Assembly: GCA_963726105.1 (NCBI GenBank)
Contig: CAVSBJ010000012.1
Coordinates: 372,001-436,000 of the forward strand
DNA: 64,000 nt
Origin: Roseiarcus sp963726105
GTDB taxonomy: Bacteria > Pseudomonadota > Alphaproteobacteria > Rhizobiales > Beijerinckiaceae
Direction of reading: 5' to 3'
A program made the translations under genes and the position numbers. This document shows positions 18,699-27,364 of the stretch, one piece after another; position 1 is the stretch's first letter, and each line of letters starts with the position of its first letter. Below the pieces are notes generated by a model, which was not told the origin of the DNA, searched no databases, and saw only the letters and a program-made list of their open reading frames with translations.

Positions 18699-18725
18699 GG
18701 CGGCAGCCCGACGACGGAGTGCACG

Positions 18726-20009
18726 ATGCCTAAACTGAAAACAGCGAAGGAGCTGGGCGTTTCGGCGCCCTTCGCCCGTCACGCCATGGCCTACGTGCTG
18801 GCCGGCGGACGAGGCAGTCGCCTGCTTGAACTCACGGACCGCCGCGCGAAGCCCGCGGTCTATTTCGGGGGTAAGTCGCGCATCATCGACTTCGCGTTGT
18901 CGAACGCGCTCAACTCCGGCATTCGGCGCATCGCCGTCGCCACGCAATACAAGGCCCACAGCCTTATCCGCCACCTTCAGCGCGGCTGGAACTTCCTAAG
19001 GCCCGAGCGTAACGAGAGCTTTGATGTCCTGCCCGCGTCACAGCGCGTCTCCGAAACGATGTGGTACCTCGGCACCGCGGACGCTGTGTATCAGAACATA
19101 GACATTATCGAAGGCTACAGCCCCCACTTCATCGTGCTGCTGGCCGGCGATCATATTTACAAAATGGACTACGAAAAGATGCTCCAGCAGCACGTCAATT
19201 CGGGGGCCGACGTGACGGTCGGTTGTCTCGAGGCGACGCTTGAGGAAGCGACCGGCTTTGGCGTCATGCATATTGACGATAAGAACAACATTATCGCCTT
19301 CCTGGAGAAGCCCAAGAATCCGCCGCACATGCCCGGTAAACCCGACGTGGCGCTCGCCAGCATGGGGATTTATGTCTTCGAGACGTCGTTCCTCATCGAT
19401 ATTTTGAGACGCGACGCGGCCGATCCGAATTCGAGCCATGATTTCGGCAAGGACATCATCCCCTACCTCGTCAAGAACGGCAAAGCGGTGGCGCATCACT
19501 TCTCGCAATCCTGCGTAACGTCGAGTGAGGAGGGCAAGGCCTACTGGCGGGACGTTGGAACCGTCGACGCCTATTGGGCCGCAAACGTCGACTTGACCGA
19601 CGTCGTTCCCGATCTCGACCTTTACGATCGCGGCTGGCCGATTTGGACCTATGGGGAGATCACGCCGCCGGCGAAATTCGTCCACGACGTGGACGGCCGC
19701 CGCGGCTTCGCTGTTTCTTCGCTTTTGTCTGGCGGCTCCATCATCTCAGGCGCGTCGCTCAGCCGTTCCCTCATCTTCACGGGCGTTCGCGTCCACTCCT
19801 ACACCACGGTGCATGAGACCGTCGTGCTTCCTTATGTCACGATCGGACGCAACGTTCGGCTCAACAAAACCATCATCGACAGCGAAGTGCGGATTCCCGA
19901 CGGCCTCGTGGTCGGCGAGGATCCGGAGCTTGACGCCAAGCGCTTCCGCCGCACAGACAGCGGCGTCACGTTGATCACCAAGCCCATGATCGACAAACTG
20001 GCGCAATGA
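18726..20009 (+). CDS. glgC: Glucose-1-phosphate adenylyltransferase
   Basis: Makes ADP-glucose from glucose-1-phosphate and ATP, normally the controlled step of bacterial glycogen synthesis. The 427-residue protein has the pyrophosphorylase signature YVLAGGRGSRLLELTDRRAKP, IIDFALSNALNSG, the substrate region IVLLAGDHIYKMDYE, CLEATLEEATGFGVM and FLEKPKNPP, then a left-handed beta-helix C-terminus (HSYTTVHETVVLPYVTIGRN). A GGAG site lies just upstream of the ATG. Its stop overlaps the glgA start by four bases (ATGA). Confidence 0.97.
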   Translation: MPKLKTAKELGVSAPFARHAMAYVLAGGRGSRLLELTDRRAKPAVYFGGKSRIIDFALSNALNSGIRRIAVATQYKAHSLIRHLQRGWNFLRPERNESFDVLPASQRVSETMWYLGTADAVYQNIDIIEGYSPHFIVLLAGDHIYKMDYEKMLQQHVNSGADVTVGCLEATLEEATGFGVMHIDDKNNIIAFLEKPKNPPHMPGKPDVALASMGIYVFETSFLIDILRRDAADPNSSHDFGKDIIPYLVKNGKAVAHHFSQSCVTSSEEGKAYWRDVGTVDAYWAANVDLTDVVPDLDLYDRGWPIWTYGEITPPAKFVHDVDGRRGFAVSSLLSGGSIISGASLSRSLIFTGVRVHSYTTVHETVVLPYVTIGRNVRLNKTIIDSEVRIPDGLVVGEDPELDAKRFRRTDSGVTLITKPMIDKLAQ

Positions 20010-21460
20010 GCGGACTGAAAGTTCTCTCGGTCGCTTCTGAGGTTTTCCCGCTTATCAAGACCGGGGGCCTCGCCGACGTCGCGGGCGCTCTGCCCGCCGC
20101 ACTCGCCCGCGAAGACGTCGAGATCAGAACGCTCGTCCCGGGCTATCCGCCGGTAACGGCCAAGCTCGTCGGCGCGCAGACGGCGTACGCTTACGAGGAG
20201 CTGTTCCAGGGACCCGCGCGGGTTCTCAGCGGCAAGGCGGCAGGTTTGGACCTGTTCGTGATCGATGCGCCCCATCTCTATGACCGCGCCGGCAATCCGT
20301 ACCTCGGACCCAACGGGCTTGACTGGCCCGACAATGCACAGCGGTTTGCGGCGCTCGCGCGGGTCGGTGCCGATATCGGCCTCGGCGCGGTCGACGCGTT
20401 CCGGCCCCAGGTCGTTCACGCGCATGACTGGCAGGCGGCGCTAGTGGCCGCCTATCTCAACTACGCCGAGAGGTCGCGACCTGGCGTCGTGACCACCATC
20501 CACAACATGGCTTTCCAGGGCCACTTTCCCATGTCAATCTTCGGTGAGCTGGGCTTGCCCCCGCAAGCCTTCTCCATCGATGGTGTCGAATATTTCGGTG
20601 GGATTGGCTATCTGAAGGCGGGTCTGAGGCTGTCCGATCGCATCACCACGGTGTCGCCCACTTACGCGCGAGAAATCATGACGCCTGAATTCGGCATGGC
20701 GCTCGATGGTCTCTTGCGCACCCGCGCGGCGATCGTGAAGGGGATCGTCAATGGCATCGACGACACAGTCTGGAATCCGGCCACCGACGCCACGCTGCCA
20801 CAAAACTATAGCGCTCTACGCATCGACATGCGTGTTCGCAACAAGATTGCGCTGCAGACGCAAATGGGGCTGGCGCCGGGAAGCGACAGGCCGCTGCTCG
20901 GCGTCGTCTCGCGCCTTTCGGATCAGAAGGGCCTCGACCTGCTGTTGCAGGCGCTGCCCGGAATGATCGCTCGAGGCGGCCAGCTCGCGCTGCTCGGCTC
21001 GGGCGATCCGTTGCTCGAGGGCGGCTTTACCGCCGCCGCCGCATCGAGACCCGACTCGGTTGCCTGCGTCCTCGGCTACGACGAGAAGCTGGCCCATCTC
21101 ATTCAGTCCGGCGCCGATTTCATCGTCGTGCCGTCGCGTTTCGAGCCTTGCGGCCTCACTCAGCTCTGCGCGCTTCGATATGGCGCTCCGCCGATTGTCG
21201 CGCGCGTTGGCGGTCTCGCTGACACGGTCATCGACGCGAACGAGGCGGCGACCGCCGCAGGCGTTGCGACCGGCTTCCAGTTCTATCCGCCCGCGGTTGA
21301 ATCCTTGACCTATGCGCTCAACCGGGCGCTTGATGTCGCCCGCGATCCGGCTGTGTTGCGACGCCTCAGACTTAACGGCATGCGGTCGGACGTCTCCTGG
21401 CGCGGCCCGGCGAAGCGATATGCCGCGCTCTATCGCGATATCATCAGGCCTGCCGAATGA
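20006..21460 (+). CDS. glgA: Glycogen synthase (ADP-glucose type)
   Basis: GT5 enzyme extending alpha-1,4-glucan from ADP-glucose, 484 residues, usual length. N-terminal ADP-glucose loop: VASEVFPLIKTGGLADVAGAL (KTGGL motif). Also present are HAHDWQAAL, TIHNMAFQGHFP, the hinge region VNGIDDTVWNP, SRLSDQKGLDLLLQAL and the C-terminal E-x7-E type block SRFEPCGLTQLCALRYGAPP. It overlaps glgC upstream and the debranching fusion downstream, each by four bases, so the three products should be made in fixed proportion. Confidence 0.97.
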   Translation: MSGLKVLSVASEVFPLIKTGGLADVAGALPAALAREDVEIRTLVPGYPPVTAKLVGAQTAYAYEELFQGPARVLSGKAAGLDLFVIDAPHLYDRAGNPYLGPNGLDWPDNAQRFAALARVGADIGLGAVDAFRPQVVHAHDWQAALVAAYLNYAERSRPGVVTTIHNMAFQGHFPMSIFGELGLPPQAFSIDGVEYFGGIGYLKAGLRLSDRITTVSPTYAREIMTPEFGMALDGLLRTRAAIVKGIVNGIDDTVWNPATDATLPQNYSALRIDMRVRNKIALQTQMGLAPGSDRPLLGVVSRLSDQKGLDLLLQALPGMIARGGQLALLGSGDPLLEGGFTAAAASRPDSVACVLGYDEKLAHLIQSGADFIVVPSRFEPCGLTQLCALRYGAPPIVARVGGLADTVIDANEAATAAGVATGFQFYPPAVESLTYALNRALDVARDPAVLRRLRLNGMRSDVSWRGPAKRYAALYRDIIRPAE

Positions 21461-24400
21461 GCGACGCAAAAGCCGCTCGCGGCGTTTTCGTGTCTGCGCG
21501 CGGCCTCGAAGCGGCGCTCGTGCTGCCCAACGCCGAGGGCGCGTCGCTGTGCGTCTACGACGGCGATCGAGAAGCGACTCGCGTGCCGATGGCGCGTGAC
21601 GCCGACGGTGTCCTGCGCGGGGTTGCGCCTGGCGTCGGCGCTGGCGCGCTTTACGGATTCCGCGTCCAGGGCCCCCACGATCCGAAACGAGGACTCCGTT
21701 TTGATCCATCCAAACTGCTGGCCGATCCCTACGCCTGGCGTTTCGACCGGCCGTTCCGCCTCCATCCTTCGATGTTTGCCTTTGGCGAGGACACCGGACC
21801 GCATATGGCGAAGGCCGTTGCCGGAGAGCCGCGTGCGGGTGAGCCGGGACATAAGCGCATCGCGCCAGAGGCGCTGATCATCTACGAGCTCAACCTGCGC
21901 GGCTTCTCGCGGCTTAACCCGGCGATCCCTGAAGCCGCCCGCGGGACGTTCGCGGGCCTTGCTCATCCTGCTTCGATCGAACACCTCGCAAAGCTTGGCG
22001 TCACCGCCGTCGAGATCATGCCCGCCGACCCGTTCGTCGACGACCGGCATATGCCCCCTCTCGGCCTCTCGGATGCCTGGGGCTATAATTCAGTCGTGTT
22101 CGGCTCGCCCGACCCGCGTCTGGCCCCAGGCGGTTGGGCCGATGTTCGAGCGGCGACCGACGCGCTGCATACAGCCGGCATGGAGGCCATCCTCGACGTC
22201 GTCTTCAACCACAACGGCGAAAGCGACGAGCTAGGGCCGACTTTGTCGTTCCGCGGGCTCGACAATCAAGCCTGGTTCCGTCTGGATCCCAACAACACAG
22301 AGCTTTACGTCAACGATACCGGTACGGGCAATTGCCTCGCGCTCGACCGTCCGCTGGTCATCGAAATGGCGATCGGCGCGCTCAAGCGCTGGATGGTCAA
22401 TGGCGGCCTTGATGGGTTTCGCTTCGATCTGGCTACGACTCTCGGTCGCCGCGACACCGGATTCGATCCCGAGGCGCCATTTTTTCAGGCGCTCGCAGCC
22501 GATCCGGTGCTCGCGAAAGCACGCTTTATCGCCGAGCCTTGGGACGTTGGCCCTGGCGGCTATCGCCTAGGCCAGTTCCCGCCCGCGTTCGCGGATTGGA
22601 ACGACCGTTTTCGCGACGCCGCACGTCGTTTCTGGCGTGGCGACCCGGGCCTGCGCGGCGAGGTTGCCACCCGGATGGCGGGCTCGCGCGACGTGTTCGC
22701 GCACGCCGCGACGCCGTCCACGGGCGTCAATTTCGTCGTCGTCCACGATGGCTTCACGCTGCGCGATCTTGTCTCCTACGACCGCAAGCATAATGAGGCC
22801 AACGGCGAGAACAATCGCGACGGCACGGACACCAACAACAGCTGGAACCATGGCGTCGAGGGGCCAAGCGATGACCCGACGATCCTCGAGGCGCGCTCAC
22901 GGGACGAGCGCAACCTGCTCACGCTCTTGCTCGCCTCGCGTGGGACGCCGATGCTCGGCATGGGTTCGGAGCTCGGCTTCAGCCAGGGCGGAAACAACAA
23001 CTCCTACGCCCAGGACAACGCGACGAACGCCATCGACTGGCGCTCCGCAGACGCCTCCCTGATCGCCTTCACGACGAGGCTCATTGCCGCTCGCCGCGCC
23101 AATGCCGCGTTTTCACGCGATGCCTTCCTTACCGGCTCACCGTTCGACGCGAGCCAGCTCCCTGACGTCGAATGGCGCGACGCCAACGGGCCGATGACCC
23201 AGAGTGGATGGAGCGATCCCAAGGGCGCCGTTTTCGTCGCAGTCTTCGCCACACCGCAAGGCAAGAGCGTGGACCGAGTCGCCGTGGCGATGAATTGGTC
23301 GAACGCCGACACGGAGGTTCACCTGCCTTCGCCACGCCCTGGTATGGCGTGGCGCGCCCTCGTCGACACGTATGATCCCGCGGGGCCCGAGCGCTGGCTC
23401 GCGCTCGCAGACCTCGTCCGGCTTCGAGCGCGCTCGTCGCTCATCCTCACTGAGGCGAGGACGGCGGGCGGCCTTAATTCCGGAGCGCCAGGCGCCGAAA
23501 CGATCGATAAGCTCGCCGGCGCGGCGGGGGTCGCAGCAGAATGGTCGGACATAAGCGGCAAACGCACGATCGTTTCGCCGGAGACCAAGATTGCGCTTCT
23601 GTCGGCCCTGGGGCTTGAGGTCGCGAACGAAGCTCAGGCGCGCGAGAGCCTGACGCGGCTCGTCGATGAGACGGAGGGCCGCCGCCTGCCATTCTCGCTT
23701 GTGCTGCACGCCGACAAGCCGCTTGCCGCGCCGTTGCGCGACACGCCTGGCAAAACGGATGCTCGGATCGAGCGCGAAGATGGCGCTGTCGCCGAATGGT
23801 CGATCGAGGCCGCCGACGGCGTCCGGCGCGATCTGCCCAATGGACGCTCCATCTCCGAGCGCGCTATTGCGCTGCCGACGCTGCCGTTGGGCCGTCACCG
23901 TCTCATTGTCGACGGCGTCGAATGCGCGCTCACGGTCGCCCCATCGCAAGCCTACAGCCCCACATCGGCCTCAAGTAAGCGCTTCGGCGCGGCCGCTCAG
24001 CTCTACGCCCTCCGTCGCACCGACGAGAGCGGTCGCGACCAGGGGATTGGCGACTTCACAGCGCTGGCAGTCGCGGGAGAGAAGGCGGCCCGAGCCGGCG
24101 CGGCCTATCTGGGCGTCAGCCCGCTGCATATGCTGTTCCCGCGCGACCGAGGCCGGGCGAGCCCCTATTACCCGTCGGATCGCCGGTTTCTCGATCCGAT
24201 CTTCATCGATGTGGTCGACGACGCAGGCCTCCCGCGCGATCAGGCGCTCAACGCCGCACTCGCGTCTCTGGCGCCGCAGTTCACGGCCGCGTCGACGACA
24301 AAATATGTCGAGTACGAAGAGGTCTGGCTCGCCAAGCGCTCGGGGCTCGAGGCTCGAAGCGCGGCTTTCGCCCGCCTCCGCGCGGCCCAGCCTGGTGATC

Positions 24401-25608
24401 CGCTTATCGCCGAGTACCACACCTTCGCAAGGGCGGGCGGCGAAGCGTTGCGGCGTTTCGCCGCTTTCCAGGCGGCCACTGAGGGAGAAGCCGGCGAGGA
24501 TTGGCGGCTCTGGCCACAGGGTCTGCGCGACGGGGATCCCAAGGCCATCGACCATGCGATCGAGCGCAACCGGGCAGGCTTTGAGTTCGCCCTTTTCTGC
24601 CAATGGCTCGCCGACCGTCAGCTTCGGCGGGCCGCCGAGCGCGCGCGGGAGCGTGGCCTGGAGATCGGACTCTATCGCGATCTTGCGGTCGGGGCCGCGC
24701 CGGACGGGGCAGAAGCCTGGGCGCATGCGGACGCGCTGGCCCACGGCGTCACGGTCGGAGCGCCCCCCGATCCCTTTTCCGTCCAAGGGCAGAACTGGGG
24801 CCTGCCAGCGCCTAATCCATTGGCCGGGGTGCGCGAGGGCTGGTCTTCAGTCAGCGCTGTCTACCGCGCCAACATGCGTCACGCGGGCATGTTGCGCATC
24901 GATCACGCGATGGGCCTGCAACGGTTGTTTCTCATTCCCGATGGCGCGCGCCCAGCGGAGGGTACGTATCTCTCCTATCCGCTCGAGGAACTCATCGGCC
25001 ATATCGCGCTCGAAAGCGAACGCGCGCGGTGCATGGTGGTTGGCGAAGACCTCGGCACCGTCGCCGAGGGTTTCCGCGATCGGCTGACGCGCGCCAATAT
25101 TACTGGCATGCGAGTGCTATGGTTCGAGCGTAAAGGCGTGGAGTTCGTGCCCCCTGCGTCCTATCCGCCGACTTCGGTCGCTTGCGTCGCGACGCATGAC
25201 CTCGCAACGCTGGCGGGCTGGTGGCAGGGCGCGGATATTGCCGAGCGGCTCACGCTCGGCCTCTTTACGCTCGCCGAGGCGGCCGATGAAATCGCTGCTC
25301 GGCGGGAGGAGAAGCGCGCGCTTCTGCGCGCGCTCGCTGCGGCGGGCCTTACAGTCTCCCAGATGGAGAACGGGCCGCTTTCTGACGTGACCGCCGCAGA
25401 TGTTCACGCGCTGATCGGCGGTTCAGCGTCGATGTTCGCCCACGCCCAGTTCGATGACCTTGTGGGCGAAACGGTCGCGACCAACCTTCCGGGCACGGAT
25501 CAAGAACGCCCGAACTGGCGGCTCAAGGCAGGCCAAGACGTCGCCGCCGCCTTCGCCAGCCATCGGGCGCAGGTGATCCTCGCGGCTCTGGCCAAGAAGA
25601 GAATATAA
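21457..25608 (+). CDS. Bifunctional GlgX-type debranching enzyme / MalQ 4-alpha-glucanotransferase fusion
   Basis: One uninterrupted frame of 1383 residues joins two enzymes normally encoded separately. Residues 1 to about 668 are a GlgX-like isoamylase (GH13_11): CBM48-like start, LDGFRFDLATT with nucleophile Asp324, IAEPWDVGPGGYRLGQFP with acid Glu360 and VVHDGFTLRDLVSYDRKHNE. After a short linker (about 669-676), residues 677 to 1383 are a full-length MalQ amylomaltase (GH77): GVSPLHMLFPRDRGRASPYY, MLRIDHAMGLQ with Asp1149, VVGEDLGTV with Glu1197 and VATHDLATLAGWW with His1247-Asp1248. GlgX removes the short branch stubs left by phosphorylase; MalQ disproportionates the released maltodextrins. 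All catalytic residues appear intact in both halves. The start overlaps glgA by four bases. No stop or frame problem is visible at the junction, so this looks like a true fusion. Confidence 0.93.
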   Translation: MSDAKAARGVFVSARGLEAALVLPNAEGASLCVYDGDREATRVPMARDADGVLRGVAPGVGAGALYGFRVQGPHDPKRGLRFDPSKLLADPYAWRFDRPFRLHPSMFAFGEDTGPHMAKAVAGEPRAGEPGHKRIAPEALIIYELNLRGFSRLNPAIPEAARGTFAGLAHPASIEHLAKLGVTAVEIMPADPFVDDRHMPPLGLSDAWGYNSVVFGSPDPRLAPGGWADVRAATDALHTAGMEAILDVVFNHNGESDELGPTLSFRGLDNQAWFRLDPNNTELYVNDTGTGNCLALDRPLVIEMAIGALKRWMVNGGLDGFRFDLATTLGRRDTGFDPEAPFFQALAADPVLAKARFIAEPWDVGPGGYRLGQFPPAFADWNDRFRDAARRFWRGDPGLRGEVATRMAGSRDVFAHAATPSTGVNFVVVHDGFTLRDLVSYDRKHNEANGENNRDGTDTNNSWNHGVEGPSDDPTILEARSRDERNLLTLLLASRGTPMLGMGSELGFSQGGNNNSYAQDNATNAIDWRSADASLIAFTTRLIAARRANAAFSRDAFLTGSPFDASQLPDVEWRDANGPMTQSGWSDPKGAVFVAVFATPQGKSVDRVAVAMNWSNADTEVHLPSPRPGMAWRALVDTYDPAGPERWLALADLVRLRARSSLILTEARTAGGLNSGAPGAETIDKLAGAAGVAAEWSDISGKRTIVSPETKIALLSALGLEVANEAQARESLTRLVDETEGRRLPFSLVLHADKPLAAPLRDTPGKTDARIEREDGAVAEWSIEAADGVRRDLPNGRSISERAIALPTLPLGRHRLIVDGVECALTVAPSQAYSPTSASSKRFGAAAQLYALRRTDESGRDQGIGDFTALAVAGEKAARAGAAYLGVSPLHMLFPRDRGRASPYYPSDRRFLDPIFIDVVDDAGLPRDQALNAALASLAPQFTAASTTKYVEYEEVWLAKRSGLEARSAAFARLRAAQPGDPLIAEYHTFARAGGEALRRFAAFQAATEGEAGEDWRLWPQGLRDGDPKAIDHAIERNRAGFEFALFCQWLADRQLRRAAERARERGLEIGLYRDLAVGAAPDGAEAWAHADALAHGVTVGAPPDPFSVQGQNWGLPAPNPLAGVREGWSSVSAVYRANMRHAGMLRIDHAMGLQRLFLIPDGARPAEGTYLSYPLEELIGHIALESERARCMVVGEDLGTVAEGFRDRLTRANITGMRVLWFERKGVEFVPPASYPPTSVACVATHDLATLAGWWQGADIAERLTLGLFTLAEAADEIAARREEKRALLRALAAAGLTVSQMENGPLSDVTAADVHALIGGSASMFAHAQFDDLVGETVATNLPGTDQERPNWRLKAGQDVAAAFASHRAQVILAALAKKRI

Positions 25609-25609
25609 G

Positions 25610-25651
25610 CCCGGCCGAACGCTCGGGGGCTTCGAGCGCACGCCGGGTTTT
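25610..25651 (+). terminator. Terminator-like nested hairpin after the glycogen operon
   Basis: Immediately after the stop codon of the GlgX-MalQ gene an outer stem CCCGGC/GCCGGG (25610-25615 with 25642-25647) encloses an inner stem CGCTCG/CGAGCG (25620-25625 with 25633-25638) and is followed by TTTT. This fits a rho-independent terminator closing the glgP-to-fusion operon, although the T-run is short. Confidence 0.5.
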
Positions 25652-25741
25652 GACGGAGCTGGGTCCAGGTTTTAGAAGTTCGCCCGACAGCTGTCCGCGC
25701 GTATTTGGAAACGGCCATTCGGAACGCCGGGCGGAAGCGTG

Positions 25742-27364
25742 ATGGGTATGACGACGCACGGCGTTTCCATTCAGGACGAGATGGTTTCGACCGCCCAATC
25801 AGGCCGTGATGGCGGTCAAACGTACGACGGCCACGCCGTCGTGCTTAAAGTCGAAGGCGTCTCCAAGGCCTTCGCCGGCGTGGCGGCGCTACGCGACGTC
25901 GATTTCGACCTGAGGAGCGGCGAAGTCCACGCCCTCATGGGTGAGAACGGCGCGGGCAAATCGACCTTGATGAAGATCCTTGCCGGCGTGCATGTCGACT
26001 ATGACGGCGAGATCCGGATCGAGGGCGCCCCGGTTCGCTTCTCTGGCGTTCAGGACGCCGAGCGCGCCGGCATCGCGATCATCCACCAGGAGCTCAACCT
26101 GGTTCCTGAACTGACCGCGGCCGAGAACATCTTCCTTGGCCGCGAGCCGCTGATCCTCGGGACCCTCGTCGACCATCGGCGCATCTCAAAAGCCGGGAGC
26201 GCATTATTGAAACGGCTCGGAATCGAGATCGACGCGCAGCGTCGCATTGCCGAGCTTCGCATAGGTGAACAGCAATTGGTCGAGATCGCAAAGGCGCTGT
26301 CGCTGGACGCCCGAATTTTGATCATGGACGAGCCGACATCCGCACTCTCGACGGCGGAATGCGAGACCCTGTTCAAGGTTGTGCGACAGCTGGCGGAAGC
26401 GAGCGTTGCGATCATCTACACTTCGCACCGCCTGGACGAAGTGGTCGCTCTCGCCAATCGGGTGACCGTGCTGCGCGACGGTGAGCGTGTGTTGACCGCT
26501 CCGATCGAGGGACTTTCGCTGAACGCCATCATTTCGGCAATGGTCGGACGAGAGGTGACGCTCACTCGCCGGGATTCCGTGGCCAGCTCCGGCGCCCCGG
26601 TTCTCTCGGTGCGTAGTCTCACGCTCAACAAGGTGAGCAGCCGCGGTTGGCGCCGCGTGCTCGAGGGAGTGAGCTTCGATGTTCGACGGGGGGAAATCCT
26701 CGGCATCGGAGGACTCTTGGGATCGGGCCGCACCGAAATTCTCGAGACGATCTTCGGCGTCGCCCGCGGTTGGCGAGCTGGCGATATCGCCCTCGACGGC
26801 GAGCCTGTGTCCATCAATTCGGCGGCAGATGCGTGTCGCCTCGGCGTGGCGATGGTGACGGAGGATCGCAAGGCGCTGGGCTTGCACATTGCGTCAACCA
26901 TTCGGGACAATGTCGCGCTGCCATCAGTCGGCGCTGCGTCACGCTTCGGCGTTCGCGGCTTCGCCCGCGAATCCGCGCTTGCCACGGATATGGTCGCGCG
27001 ACTTGGCGTGCGTTGTTCTGGGATCAATCAAATCGTCGCCACCCTATCAGGCGGCAATCAGCAGAAGGTCGCCATCGGCAAGTGGCTGGCGACCGCCCCT
27101 CGTGTCCTGCTTCTCGACGAGCCGACGCGCGGCATTGACGTTGGGGCTAAGCAAGAGATCTATCAACTCATATTCGGCTTGGCCGCCGAGGGGTTGGCCA
27201 TAGTGGTTGTGACTTCGGAGATGCCGGAGCTGCTTCTGTTGTCGGACCGGGTGCTAGTCATGTGCGAGGGCCGGCAAACCGCGATTCTCACGGGGGCGCA
27301 GGCGACGCAGGAGGCGATCATGCGTTTGGCAGCGCCCGGCGTTCGCGGGCCTTCGGCGTCATGA
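25742..27364 (+). CDS. Sugar ABC importer, double ATP-binding protein (RbsA/XylG-type)
   Basis: ATPase of a CUT2-class carbohydrate importer, 540 residues with two fused nucleotide-binding domains as usual for the class. Domain 1: Walker A GENGAGKSTLMKIL, HQELNLVPELTAAENIFLG, LRIGEQQLVEIAKAL, Walker B ILIMDEPTSAL. Domain 2: a degenerate Walker A (GGLLGSGRTEI), ALGLHIASTIRDNVALP, LSGGNQQKVAIGKWL and LLLDEPTRGIDVGAK. The start is uncertain between 25739 (GTG), 25742 and 25748; GGAAG at 25732-25736 favours 25742. The stop overlaps the permease start by four bases. Ribose, xylose or a related sugar is likely. Confidence 0.92.
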   Translation: MGMTTHGVSIQDEMVSTAQSGRDGGQTYDGHAVVLKVEGVSKAFAGVAALRDVDFDLRSGEVHALMGENGAGKSTLMKILAGVHVDYDGEIRIEGAPVRFSGVQDAERAGIAIIHQELNLVPELTAAENIFLGREPLILGTLVDHRRISKAGSALLKRLGIEIDAQRRIAELRIGEQQLVEIAKALSLDARILIMDEPTSALSTAECETLFKVVRQLAEASVAIIYTSHRLDEVVALANRVTVLRDGERVLTAPIEGLSLNAIISAMVGREVTLTRRDSVASSGAPVLSVRSLTLNKVSSRGWRRVLEGVSFDVRRGEILGIGGLLGSGRTEILETIFGVARGWRAGDIALDGEPVSINSAADACRLGVAMVTEDRKALGLHIASTIRDNVALPSVGAASRFGVRGFARESALATDMVARLGVRCSGINQIVATLSGGNQQKVAIGKWLATAPRVLLLDEPTRGIDVGAKQEIYQLIFGLAAEGLAIVVVTSEMPELLLLSDRVLVMCEGRQTAILTGAQATQEAIMRLAAPGVRGPSAS

